Of a stretch of DNA of 48,944 nt, positions 33,182 through 41,516 are shown piece by piece. Where the stretch lies: positions 1 to 48,944 of the forward strand of contig JAVLCC010000009.1 of the NCBI GenBank assembly GCA_031580995.1. Direction: 5' to 3'. Each line of letters starts with the position of its first letter. Position 1 is the first letter of the stretch. A model generated the notes under the pieces. The model was not told where the DNA came from. It worked only from the letters and a program-made list of their open reading frames with translations, and did not search any database. The position numbers and the translations under genes were made by a program. The DNA is from CAJXVY01 sp031580995. Lineage in GTDB: Bacteria > Actinomycetota > Actinomycetes > Actinomycetales > Microbacteriaceae.

Positions 33182-34254
33182 TTTGGAAACTTTCCTCGCA
33201 GGTATTGACTGGGCCAATTAACCTCAACTTCAAGTTCATTGGCTGCTCTGAGTGCCCAGTAGGGGTCTCTAAGAAGTTGTCTACCCAGCATCACAGCGTC
33301 CACTTTTCCGGATGCGACCAACTCGTTGGCTTGCTGAACCTCAGTTATCTGACCAACTGCACTAACAACATCGTTTTCGCCAAGACTGGTTTTTAGCTCT
33401 TCAGCGAAATGAGCCTGATAACTCGGCCCGGTTGGGATTTTCACACCACTGACCAATCCGCCACTGGAGATATCAAATAAGTCTGCTCCCAATTCTCGGC
33501 ATTGAGTTGCAACTTTGATTGTTTGTTCTAAATCCCATCCACTCTCGGCATAATCAGTTGCGCTGAAGCGAACCAACAGCGGGAGCTCCGGGAAGCTCTC
33601 TCTGAGTCTTTTGATGATCTCAGTTAGCAAACGAGATCGGTTTTCTAAGCTTCCACCAAATTCATCGGTGCGCTTATTTGAAAGTGGTGACAAAAACTGA
33701 TGGATCAGATACCCATGGGCTGCGTGAATCTCAACCAATTTGAACCCAGCGCTAACCGCTCTCATGGTTGCTTCCAGAAAATCCTCAATGAGTTGATAAA
33801 CCTCATCGGTTGATAGCTCTCTGGGTTGGTCATATTCACCAAAGGCGATATCGCTAGCACTGACTGTTTGCCAACCCCCTGCAGATATATCAACTGTCCC
33901 ATTTCCTGACCATGGTCTGTGGGTGGAACCTTTGCGACCAGCGTGAGCTAGCTGTATGGCGGGAATAGACCCTTTATCTTCAATGAAGTCCACGATTTCT
34001 TTCCAAGCCCCAACTTGCTCGTCATTCCAAATGCCCGTGCAGAAGGGGGTGATTCTTCCCTCCGGGGTAACAGCTGTGGCCTCAGCCATAACTAGCCCCA
34101 CACCGCCAATAGCCCTGGTTCCCAAGTGCACCAGATGCCAGTTGTTTGGAACCCCGTCTTGGTTTTCACAGGAGTATTGACACATCGGTGACATCCAGAT
34201 GCGATTGGGGATTTCAAGGTTTTTTATTTTTATGGGGCTGAACATATTGGTCAT
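33178..34254 (-). CDS. NADH:flavin oxidoreductase, Old Yellow Enzyme family (YqjM-like)
   Basis: FMN-dependent ene-reductase of 358 residues. The flavin-modulating cysteine is in MSPMCQYSCENQDG, as in the thermophilic-like/YqjM class, and the substrate His pair is in IHAAHGYLIHQFLSP with the following DEFGGSLENRSR. A C-terminal FMN phosphate site is VDAVMLGRQLLRDP. It reduces activated alkenes or oxidised electrophiles; the physiological substrate is unknown. It overlaps the upstream MFS gene by 4 bp and closes the metY-metX-MFS-OYE run. Confidence 0.92.
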   Translation of the reverse strand: MTNMFSPIKIKNLEIPNRIWMSPMCQYSCENQDGVPNNWHLVHLGTRAIGGVGLVMAEATAVTPEGRITPFCTGIWNDEQVGAWKEIVDFIEDKGSIPAIQLAHAGRKGSTHRPWSGNGTVDISAGGWQTVSASDIAFGEYDQPRELSTDEVYQLIEDFLEATMRAVSAGFKLVEIHAAHGYLIHQFLSPLSNKRTDEFGGSLENRSRLLTEIIKRLRESFPELPLLVRFSATDYAESGWDLEQTIKVATQCRELGADLFDISSGGLVSGVKIPTGPSYQAHFAEELKTSLGENDVVSAVGQITEVQQANELVASGKVDAVMLGRQLLRDPYWALRAANELEVEVNWPSQYLRGKFPN

Positions 34255-35414
34255 GTTCGGACCTTAGCAAGAATTAGTGACCCACTTGCCACCCAGACAC
34301 CCAAGAGCACTCCAAATACAAAAGCTGTGTTTAGTGGGACAAAGATTGTTAGTAAACCAATCACACTTGGCCCAGCCAGTGCAGCCAGATAGGTGATGCC
34401 CACCACTCTGGACATGTTTCTACCATGATGGGAAGGATTTCCCAATCTTCCAGCAAGGGCAAATAGTTGAGGAACAACCCCCGCTAGAAAAACACCCAAT
34501 AAGGCCCACAAAAATATTGACACCTCAATTGTTGAGGGAAACATCATTGCCACCAAGACAAGGGCGGAGAGAATGCTTCCGTAGCGAATGATGGGCATGC
34601 GACCAACTTTTGCCACAAGCACATCAATGCTCAGTCTGGCTGCAGTCATACCAAGGCTGAATGCAGCCAAACCCCAGGCAGCAATGGCGGGTTCTGCCCC
34701 AATCACGCTTGTCAGATAAAGCGCCGACCAGTCATTGGCAATGCCTTCCATGGTTGCTCCACTGGCTCCCATGGCTCCAATCAAAATAACCAGTCCCAAC
34801 ACCGCTCTGTTTTCTTTAGAGCTTTGTTTGCCAACGGCTTTGTCTCGATGGGTGACGTTTGGTTTGTCTTCTAATAACCAAGCCCCTAAAAACCAACTGG
34901 TCAGAGCGATCAAGAAACCATAAATCGGGAATCCAGTCTCAACTGGGATGGCAAGTGCCAAAAATGCAGATCCAACAGCTGATCCAATGAATCCACCTAT
35001 TGACCAAAAGGCATGGAATTGATTGAAAATTGGTTTGCCGTGGGCTTCCTCAACCTGCAGAGAATGCGAATTCACCGGAACATCAACCGCTGATAAACCA
35101 ACACCTAAAAAGAAAAAGGCAAAGCCCAGGGTGAGTGGGTCATTGACTAATGAGAAAAAGGCAACCGCAACACCTGCAACCAAAGACCCGTATCGGGTTG
35201 CAGTTCCACTTCCTACGTGGTCGATAAACCAGCCAACCACCTGCATGGCGATGAACCCACCAACTCCTGCAAGCATTAGCAATAATCCAAGAGTTGAAAA
35301 GCTCACACCAGTTTTTTGCTCAAACGAGGGGATATGAACGGCGACTAGGCCTAAGGCAGATCCTTGAATGGCGAAATAGGCGCTGACAGCTATTCGCGCT
35401 TTGGTAACAATCAA
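34251..35414 (-). CDS. MFS transporter (YbjJ/FucP-like)
   Basis: A 387-residue transporter with about 12 membrane helices. The start region AIQGSALGLVAVHIPSFEQKTGVSFSTLG and the mid segment DVPVNSHSLQVEEAHGKPIFNQFHAFWSIGGFIG resemble the YbjJ/FucP branch. The substrate is unknown; possible links to methionine metabolism come only from its place after metX. TTG start with a strong GGAGGA ribosome binding site. A small CCAGT-TGG-ACTGG dyad lies just upstream at 35423-35435 and is too short to call a terminator. Confidence 0.86.
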   Translation of the reverse strand: MIVTKARIAVSAYFAIQGSALGLVAVHIPSFEQKTGVSFSTLGLLLMLAGVGGFIAMQVVGWFIDHVGSGTATRYGSLVAGVAVAFFSLVNDPLTLGFAFFFLGVGLSAVDVPVNSHSLQVEEAHGKPIFNQFHAFWSIGGFIGSAVGSAFLALAIPVETGFPIYGFLIALTSWFLGAWLLEDKPNVTHRDKAVGKQSSKENRAVLGLVILIGAMGASGATMEGIANDWSALYLTSVIGAEPAIAAWGLAAFSLGMTAARLSIDVLVAKVGRMPIIRYGSILSALVLVAMMFPSTIEVSIFLWALLGVFLAGVVPQLFALAGRLGNPSHHGRNMSRVVGITYLAALAGPSVIGLLTIFVPLNTAFVFGVLLGVWVASGSLILAKVRT

Positions 35415-35441
35415 AGATTCCTCCAGTCCAACTGGAAAAGT

Positions 35442-36647
35442 CTAGACCTCCAACAGCGCTTTGAGATGAGCACCGACCTCATGTTTTTCAATCAAAAAAC
35501 CATCGTGGCCAAATTCTGAGTCGATTACCTGCAAACCTCCGCCGACTAGCTTTGCTCCTATGTTTTCAGCAATCAGCTTTTGGTTTTCAACTGGAAACAA
35601 TCGATCGCTACTGATTCCCAAAACCAGAGTCGGTGTGGTTATCTCAGAGAGTGCTTTTTCAACACCGCCTCGGTCTCGGCCAACATCGTGGGTGTTCATG
35701 GCCTCAGCAAGGATTATGTAGCTATTGGCATCAAACCTTCTGGTGAATTTATTGCCGTGGAAATCCAAATAGGACTCAATAGAGAACCTTCCACCCTCAC
35801 CAAAGGGGCTAACTCCAGATTGCCAAGACCTTTGGAATCTCTCATTCAGCTCCTGCGGGGAGCGGTAGTTCAAAAGCGCCATTCTTCTTGCCAAAGCCAG
35901 TCCACGGTGAGGACCCATGCCTGGCTTTTTCTCGTAATACCAACCCGAGTGATACTGACTATCAGTTCTAATTGCTTCCACCTGAATTGAATTGATGGCG
36001 ATTTGATCAGCCGAGGAAACAGCTGGTGCTGCCAAGATTCCAAGTCTTTGCAATTTGTCTTTTCTGGTGATGGCGTATTCCAATGCATGCATACCACCCA
36101 TCGATCCACCAATCACCGAATGCCAAGATGGAATCTCTAAAAAATCAGTCAGCGCATCCAAAGACTTGGTCTGGTCACGAATTGTCAGGTGAGGGAAGTT
36201 TGGACCGTATTCAACACCGGTTCTATTCAGTGATCCAGGTCCTGTGGACCCCTGGCAGCCACCAATAATGTTCGGAGTGACAACGAAATACTCATTTGTG
36301 TCAATCGCTTTGCCAGGCCCAATCAAATCATCCCACCAACCATTGGTTGGGTGGGCTTCACTTGCCTCGCCGACGGTGTGGCTGTCGCCAGTCAAAGCAT
36401 GCAAAACCAAAACAGCATTTGTTTTGTCTTTGTTTAGTTCGCCCCATGTCTCATAGGCCATAACCGCCGAGGAAATTTTTCCCCCAGCTTCCAAATCAAG
36501 ATCAAACCTGGAGGTGAATAGCCTGTTGCCAACTGGGTCGCCATCCTGCCATCCACCGCTCGCAGGAGGACGTCCGATGAGTTGTCTAGACAACTCATCG
36601 GAGATTAGTCCGGTTGGGACCGTGTCCTCGCTGGTTTGAAATTCCAA
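35442..36647 (-). CDS. metX: Homoserine O-acetyltransferase
   Basis: Alpha/beta-hydrolase-fold acetyltransferase activating homoserine for methionine synthesis; 401 residues. The nucleophile serine is in VIGGSMGGMHALEYA, the oxyanion segment is HALTGDSHTVG, and the C-terminal catalytic Asp and His fall in VLGISSDRLFPVE and FGHDGFLIE. It follows metY by 3 bp. Codons 16-25 contain a 30-bp perfect DNA palindrome, described separately. Start ATG 36647 is supported by spacing to metY. Confidence 0.95.
   Translation of the reverse strand: MEFQTSEDTVPTGLISDELSRQLIGRPPASGGWQDGDPVGNRLFTSRFDLDLEAGGKISSAVMAYETWGELNKDKTNAVLVLHALTGDSHTVGEASEAHPTNGWWDDLIGPGKAIDTNEYFVVTPNIIGGCQGSTGPGSLNRTGVEYGPNFPHLTIRDQTKSLDALTDFLEIPSWHSVIGGSMGGMHALEYAITRKDKLQRLGILAAPAVSSADQIAINSIQVEAIRTDSQYHSGWYYEKKPGMGPHRGLALARRMALLNYRSPQELNERFQRSWQSGVSPFGEGGRFSIESYLDFHGNKFTRRFDANSYIILAEAMNTHDVGRDRGGVEKALSEITTPTLVLGISSDRLFPVENQKLIAENIGAKLVGGGLQVIDSEFGHDGFLIEKHEVGAHLKALLEV
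36573..36602. repeat. 30-bp perfect palindrome inside the 5' part of metX
   Basis: The arm TCCGATGAGTTGTCT (36573-36587) is followed directly by its exact reverse complement (36588-36602), giving 15 bp per side with no spacer. As RNA it could fold to a 13-bp stem with a CUAG tetraloop, 45-75 nt after the metX start. It encodes residues Ser16 to Gly25. Confidence 0.95.
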
Positions 36648-36650
36648 GTG

Positions 36651-37946
36651 TTATTTGACCGCCTCAAAAGCTGATTGCAGATCGGCAATGATGTCCTCAA
36701 CTGTTTCCAATCCAACTGACAATCTAACCAATCCCGGGCTCACCTGGGCTTCTAGTTGCTGCTGTTCGGTGAGCTGGCTATGGGTAGTGGAGGCGGGGTG
36801 CACGACAAGTGAGCGAACATCACCGAAGTTGGCGACGTGTTTGAAAAGACTCAACGCCTCAACAAATTTCTCTCCCGCATCGCGTCCACCTTTTAGTTCG
36901 AAACTTAGGATTCCACCAACGCCCTTGGGAGCATATTTATCGGCTTGAGTTTTGAATTCACTGGAATCCAAGCTTGCGTAATTTACCTTTTCAACTTGAT
37001 CGTGATTTTCTAGCCACTTTGCTACCTCGGTGGCGTTTTTAATATGACGCTCCACTCGAATCGAGAGAGTGTCGATACCGTTCAGGATTTGATAAGCATT
37101 CATCGGTGCAACCGCTGGACCCAGGTCACGCAAAAGTTGCACTCTGGCTTTGATGATGTATGCGATTGAATCCCCCAGGGCTTCACTGTAATTCACACCG
37201 TGATAAGACTCATCTGGGGTTGTGAGTCCTGGAAACTTATCTGATTTGGACCATTCAAATTTTCCACCATCAACAATTGCTCCAGCCAGTGCCTGACCGT
37301 GGCCACCAAGATATTTAGTGGCAGAGTGAATCACGATGTCTGCACCGTGTTTGATTGGGTTGATCAGATAAGGGGTAGCGATGGTGTTATCCACCAGCAG
37401 TGGAACACCGTTTTCATGAGCTACGCCACTAACAGCTTCAATGTCCAAAATATTGGTCTTTGGGTTTCCAATGGTTTCGGCAAAGAATAACTTTGTGTTG
37501 TCCTTAACCGCTGCATTCCATTCATCGAGGTTGTTTTGATCTTTTACGAAAGTGACCTCGATGCCCATTTTTGGGAAAGTGTGTTTGAACAAGTTATAGG
37601 TTCCACCGTATAGAACACTGCTTGAAACTATGTGGTCACCGGCTTCTGCGATGTTGAGAATCGCTATCGTTTCAGCTGCCTGGCCACTTGAGACCAAAAG
37701 GGCTGCGGTTCCGCCTTCTAAGGCAGCAATTCTTTGTTCAACAACATCTTGAGTTGGGTTCATGATGCGGGTGTAGATGTTTCCAAACTCACCCAGGGCA
37801 AATAAGTTTCTTGCGTGCTCGGCTGAGTCAAAAGTAAAAGCGGTTGATGTGTAGATGGGTGGGGTGGCGCTTTTGGTGGTTGGATCTTCAGTCCACCCAG
37901 CATGAATCTGCTTGGTTTCAAAGCCCCAGTTCTCGGTGTCCGACAT
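36651..37946 (-). CDS. metY: O-acetylhomoserine sulfhydrylase (MetY), Cys/Met metabolism PLP enzyme
   Basis: PLP-dependent enzyme converting O-acetylhomoserine and sulfide to homocysteine; 431 residues. Features: FETKQIHAGWTEDPTT, ATPPIYTSTAFTFDS, the substrate Tyr in YGGTYNLFKHTF, the Asp in VDNTIATPYL, and the PLP lysine in VIHSATKYLGGHG. The ATG at 37946 has an AGGAAAG site; an upstream in-frame extension to 38111 would run through the divergent ung start region and is rejected. With metX it forms the direct-sulfhydrylation route to methionine. Confidence 0.95.
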   Translation of the reverse strand: MSDTENWGFETKQIHAGWTEDPTTKSATPPIYTSTAFTFDSAEHARNLFALGEFGNIYTRIMNPTQDVVEQRIAALEGGTAALLVSSGQAAETIAILNIAEAGDHIVSSSVLYGGTYNLFKHTFPKMGIEVTFVKDQNNLDEWNAAVKDNTKLFFAETIGNPKTNILDIEAVSGVAHENGVPLLVDNTIATPYLINPIKHGADIVIHSATKYLGGHGQALAGAIVDGGKFEWSKSDKFPGLTTPDESYHGVNYSEALGDSIAYIIKARVQLLRDLGPAVAPMNAYQILNGIDTLSIRVERHIKNATEVAKWLENHDQVEKVNYASLDSSEFKTQADKYAPKGVGGILSFELKGGRDAGEKFVEALSLFKHVANFGDVRSLVVHPASTTHSQLTEQQQLEAQVSPGLVRLSVGLETVEDIIADLQSAFEAVK

Positions 37947-38063
37947 TATGTTTTCTCTTTCCTGTTGAAATCTTTGCTCTAAAGCTAGGCACTGACTGCC
38001 ACCCCTTGCAAACCTCAAGGATATATTTCGTAACAGTAGATTTGTATTTATTGGAGAAGATTC
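37947..38063. promoter_or_regulatory. Divergent metY/ung promoter region
   Basis: A 117-bp spacer. On the metY strand a TATATC -10-like element (38020-38025) would give a leader of about 65 nt containing a GGCA-5 nt-TGCC hairpin (37988-38000) enclosed by a 5-bp TTTGC/GCAAA pairing (37973-37977 with 38008-38012). I cannot match it to a known SAM riboswitch class. On the plus strand the ung ATG is preceded by a good GGAGAAG site. Confidence 0.4.
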
Positions 38064-38702
38064 ATGTTTTTTGAGCAAATGCACCCCACTTGGCAGCAAA
38101 AGCTTGCCCATTGGAGTGACGAGTTAGAAAAAATCAGTGAACGATTAGCGGGTGTGGAGATAGTGCCTGCGCATCAAAAAGTCATGCGAGTTTTTGAAAA
38201 ACCAATAGATCACCACAGAGTTTTGATTGTGGGCCAAGATCCCTATCCAAACCCCGAACATGCTTGCGGTTTGGCTTTTGCAGTCGAAGGTGAGGTTTCA
38301 ACACCTGCAAGCCTTCGAAACATTTTGACTGAGCTGAGATCAGATTTAGGGAGATCTGCTGTTAAAAAAGGCGATATCAGCGCTTGGCAAGATCAGGGGG
38401 TGATGCTTTTGAATCGCTCGCTTTCAACACTTAGCGGCGAGAGCAATCAGCATGCGGAAATCTGGGATGGCTTCACCCAAGATGCAGTGAAGGTGCTAGC
38501 GGATGCAGGTCCTTTGGTAGCGGTTTTATGGGGAAGACAAGCTCAACAACTTGCGCCTTTATTGGCAGATGCAACGGTTATAAGCTCAGCGCACCCCTCT
38601 CCGCTGAGTAGCTATAGAGGGTTTTTTGATTCCAAGCCCTTTAGCAAGGTCAATCAAGCATTGATTAGGCTTGGTGAACAACCCATTGATTGGACCTGTT
38701 GA
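38064..38702 (+). CDS. ung: Uracil-DNA glycosylase, family 1
   Basis: Removes uracil from DNA to start base-excision repair; 212 residues. The catalytic motif reads VGQDPYPNPEHACGLAFAV, keeping the Asp but with Pro in place of the His of E. coli GQDPYH; actinobacterial Ung proteins commonly have such a change. The second motif, SAHPSPLSSYRGFF, is intact with the catalytic His. Good ribosome binding site. The TGA overlaps the next ATG by one base. Confidence 0.93.
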   Translation: MFFEQMHPTWQQKLAHWSDELEKISERLAGVEIVPAHQKVMRVFEKPIDHHRVLIVGQDPYPNPEHACGLAFAVEGEVSTPASLRNILTELRSDLGRSAVKKGDISAWQDQGVMLLNRSLSTLSGESNQHAEIWDGFTQDAVKVLADAGPLVAVLWGRQAQQLAPLLADATVISSAHPSPLSSYRGFFDSKPFSKVNQALIRLGEQPIDWTC

Positions 38703-39271
38703 TGATTGATAGCGCATCCCGCTGGAGGATGGTTAGAAGACTCCGCAGGAATCCAAAACCAGAGCCTAAACCAGCAGTCATTCGACGGGCAAAGGTTGAG
38801 GACATGGGTTTGGTCACCGATATTTATAACTTCTATGTCAGAAACACTGTAATCACCTTTGATGAACAGCCCTGGGATGTTCCTAAATGGATATCCAAAT
38901 TTGAACACCTTGAAAAACTTGAAATGCCTTTTTTGGTGTTGGTGACATCCTCTGGGGAAGTGATTGGTTTTGCCTACGTTGCTCCCTGGCGAGAGAAGGC
39001 AGCTTTTAGAAAAACCGTGGAGAACAGTGTTTATTTGAGACCCGGAGCAATTGGTAGGGGATATGGTAAGGCGCTACTGACAGAGTTGATTAGGCTTTCT
39101 AAAGATGCCGGAATCAAAGAAATCATCGCGGTTATAAGTGATTCGGGTGCGGAGGCATCAATCGCGCTGCATCAAAAAATGGGCTTTGAGCAACAGGGTC
39201 ACCTGGGCAAAGTCGGATTCAAATTTGGAAGATGGCTGGGCACAGTTTTGTTGCAGAAGTCGTTGAAATAG
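38702..39271 (+). CDS. GNAT family N-acetyltransferase (phosphinothricin acetyltransferase-like)
   Basis: Acetyl-CoA-dependent N-acetyltransferase of about 189 residues. A basic N-terminal tail of about 25 residues precedes the GNAT fold: IRRAKVEDMGLVTDIYNFYV, VIGFAYVAPWREKAAF, the acetyl-CoA loop RPGAIGRGYGKALL, and the C-terminal LHQKMGFEQQGHLGKVGFKFGRWL. This matches the PAT/MnaT/YncA group. Substrate unknown. ATG 38702 overlaps the ung stop (TGATG); TTG 38690 is possible. Confidence 0.87.
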   Translation: MIDSASRWRMVRRLRRNPKPEPKPAVIRRAKVEDMGLVTDIYNFYVRNTVITFDEQPWDVPKWISKFEHLEKLEMPFLVLVTSSGEVIGFAYVAPWREKAAFRKTVENSVYLRPGAIGRGYGKALLTELIRLSKDAGIKEIIAVISDSGAEASIALHQKMGFEQQGHLGKVGFKFGRWLGTVLLQKSLK

Positions 39272-39283
39272 TTGGGAGACTAA

Positions 39284-40309
39284 TTGGAGTTAGGTGTCTA
39301 CACCTTCGGAGACAACAGCGTCAATCCTGAAACCGGCAAGATGTATCCATCGGAGAGAAGCGTTCAAAACCTTTTAGAGCGCGTAAAGCTTGCCGATGAG
39401 GTCGGCCTAGGCTTTTTCGGTGTTGGTGAGCACCACCGACCAGATTTTCCGATCAGCTCACCTTCGGTGATTTTGGGAGCAGCAGCCGCAATAACTAAAA
39501 ACATCCGGATTGGTTCATCGGTAACAGTGCTAAGCACTGAAGATCCGGTGAGGGTCTTTCAACAGTTTGCTGAGCTGAGTTTGATATCCCTTGGAAGAGC
39601 TGACATCACAGTTGGTCGAGGAAGTTTCATCGAGTCTTACCCGCTGTTTGGGGACAACATCGGGGAATATGAGGAGCTTTTTGAAGAAAAGCTCGGGCTT
39701 TTATTGAAGCTAAATAAGGAAAACCCAATCACCTGGAGCGGAAAGTTTAGAAACTCACTGGATAACGCAGGGGTTTATCCAAGGCCGTTTGAGGACAAAG
39801 AGATTCCTATCTGGGTTGGAACCGGTGGCACACCCGCTTCATCCGCTCGTGCCGGAAGATTGGGACAGAATGCGATTTATGCCATCATCGGGGGCTTTCC
39901 AATGCAGTTCAAACCACTGGTGGATCTTTATCGAGAGACTGCTGCCAATTCAGGTCACGATGTTGAAAAACTAAGGGTTGGAATAGCTGGCTTTGGCCTA
40001 GTTGGTGAAGATGCCAAGAAAACAAAGGAACTTTTTTATCCTTACTGGCACCAAACAATGAGCCAGATTGCTGCTGAGCGAGGTTTTGCTCCGCCCAACC
40101 CAAGTAGCTATCAAATGCAGGTGAATCATCCTGGGGCTTTTTTGGTGGGTTCTGTTTCAGAAGTCAAAGACAGGCTTCATGAGCTGAAGGAAGGCCTTGG
40201 GCTATCCAGGTATATCTTGCAGATGGATTTGGGAAACTTGGATCACATGGCAGTTATGAAATCGATTGAATTATTGGGAACAGAGATAGCGCCAGAACTA
40301 GCTGATTAG
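39284..40309 (+). CDS. LLM class flavin-dependent oxidoreductase
   Basis: Luciferase-like monooxygenase-fold protein of 341 residues. The N-terminal MELGVYTFGDNS and FFGVGEHHRPDFPISSP segments, IRIGSSVTVLSTEDPVRVFQQFAELSLIS, and GRADITVGRGSFIESYPLFG are those of the alkanal monooxygenase-like group. It probably uses FMNH2 or F420; the sequence does not let me choose. The start is TTG with GGGAG upstream. It is the third gene of ung-GNAT-LLM and is followed immediately by a convergent tRNA-Leu. Confidence 0.88.
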   Translation: MELGVYTFGDNSVNPETGKMYPSERSVQNLLERVKLADEVGLGFFGVGEHHRPDFPISSPSVILGAAAAITKNIRIGSSVTVLSTEDPVRVFQQFAELSLISLGRADITVGRGSFIESYPLFGDNIGEYEELFEEKLGLLLKLNKENPITWSGKFRNSLDNAGVYPRPFEDKEIPIWVGTGGTPASSARAGRLGQNAIYAIIGGFPMQFKPLVDLYRETAANSGHDVEKLRVGIAGFGLVGEDAKKTKELFYPYWHQTMSQIAAERGFAPPNPSSYQMQVNHPGAFLVGSVSEVKDRLHELKEGLGLSRYILQMDLGNLDHMAVMKSIELLGTEIAPELAD

Positions 40310-40311
40310 AG

Positions 40312-40393
40312 TGCGGAAGGAGGGACTTGAACCCTCACGCCTCTCGGCACTAGAACCTAAATCTAGCGTGTATACCAATTTCACCACTTCCGC
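40312..40393 (-). tRNA. tRNA-Leu (anticodon UAG)
   Basis: On the minus strand, acceptor arms GCGGAAG/CTTCCGC pair fully, the anticodon stem CTAGA/TCTAG encloses loop TTTAGGT, giving anticodon TAG (reads CUA), and GGTTCAAGTCC forms the T loop. The length including the discriminator A is 82 nt. A short variable arm (TGCCGAGAGGCG) is present. No CCA is encoded. Confidence 0.93.
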
Positions 40394-40472
40394 GCAGTGA
40401 CTTAGTCTAGTGGGATTTTGTGGTTGTGGATAACCCAGAACGTCTATCTTTTTTGTTTGCTTTCATGCATGC

Positions 40473-41516
40473 ATGGAAGATGCAGAAGTTTTAGAGCTAT
40501 CAAAAAGAGCTCGTTCTCTTGCAATGAGTGCTCATCCCGCTAGCGCAACAGACCAAGCGGTGGACGAGTTGGTGTTGGCTGGTGGTCACCTGCCCAATGA
40601 AGACCAGGCCAAAACCTCAGTTATGAACGAGTTGACTGGGTTTGGGCCACTGCAGGAGTTTTTCGCAGATGCGGAAATTGAAGAAGTTTGGATCAACAAA
40701 CCCAATGAGGTTCGTTTTCACAAAAAAGGCCAGAACTTTGTGCGAAGTCTTGATTTAGATACTGAAGAATTACGACGCATCATTCAAAAACTTCTGCGCC
40801 ACAGTGGAAGACGTCTAGATAGATCAAACCCTTCTGTGGATGCAGCCCTTGCCGATGGTTCCAGGCTGCACGTGGTTATTCCAGAGGTTACCCAAAGTCA
40901 CTGGGCTGTGAACATTAGAAAGTTTTCAAAATCCCTGAAATCTCTGAATCACCTACTGGGTCAGGGCGTTTTGAACCAACAACAGATGACGCAGATTCAA
41001 ACTGCCGTCGCCAATGGGAAAAACATTTTGGTTAGTGGAGCGACTCAAGCGGGGAAGACCACCATGATGTGTGCCATCTTGGCTGGGCTAGAGGGTCAAC
41101 GTTTGGTGAGTTGTGAGGACACATTTGAGATTTTTGCCCCACTAGAAGACTGGGTAGCGATGCAGACAAGACCTGGTTCCCCGGAGGGTGCTAGCGAAGT
41201 CCCTTTGCGACAGTTGGTCCGAGAGGCTTTAAGAATGCGCCCAGATCGAATTGCCGTTGGGGAGGTCAGGGGAGCGGAGGCTTTGGATTTATTGATAGCT
41301 CTGAACTCTGGCATCCCGGGAATCTGCACCATCCACGCCAATAGTGCCGCGGAGGCATTGAGAAAGATGCGAACGCTTCCTTTGTTAGCAGGCGGAAACA
41401 TAAGTGAGGGTTTTCTCAATCCCACGGTGGATTCAGTAATCGACATGGTCATTCACTGCGAAAGATCCAGCAGTGGCAAAAGATTCGTGAAGGAGGTTTG
41501 GGAGCGTGATTTCTAA
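40473..41516 (+). CDS. tadA: TadA/CpaF-type secretion ATPase
   Basis: Hexameric GSP-E-like ATPase powering Tad pilus or pilus-like secretion; 347 residues. Walker A is GATQAGKT (189-196), which fits GxxxxGKT but has Gln-Ala in place of the common Gly-Ser. The Asp box and Walker B are covered by RPDRIAVGEVRGAEALDLL, and the His box is TIHANSAAEALRKM. The N-terminal region (about 50-150) is the usual substrate-recognition fold. It heads a run of seven genes to 44044. Confidence 0.92.
   Translation: MEDAEVLELSKRARSLAMSAHPASATDQAVDELVLAGGHLPNEDQAKTSVMNELTGFGPLQEFFADAEIEEVWINKPNEVRFHKKGQNFVRSLDLDTEELRRIIQKLLRHSGRRLDRSNPSVDAALADGSRLHVVIPEVTQSHWAVNIRKFSKSLKSLNHLLGQGVLNQQQMTQIQTAVANGKNILVSGATQAGKTTMMCAILAGLEGQRLVSCEDTFEIFAPLEDWVAMQTRPGSPEGASEVPLRQLVREALRMRPDRIAVGEVRGAEALDLLIALNSGIPGICTIHANSAAEALRKMRTLPLLAGGNISEGFLNPTVDSVIDMVIHCERSSSGKRFVKEVWERDF

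Noticed and set aside
35423..35435. CCAGT-TGG-ACTGG dyad between metX and the MFS gene as terminator
   Set aside because: It has a 5-bp stem and no T-run, and it lies just ahead of the next gene's ribosome binding site, where read-through is expected.
37947..38111. 55-residue N-terminal extension of metY
   Set aside because: It runs across the spacer and into the divergent ung coding region, while ATG 37946 has a good ribosome binding site and matches the family start.
40425..40433. Perfect DnaA-box-like TGTGGATAA upstream of the Tad cluster
   Set aside because: Only one copy is seen; one exact 9-mer is expected by chance roughly once per two or three windows of this size. No origin genes are nearby.
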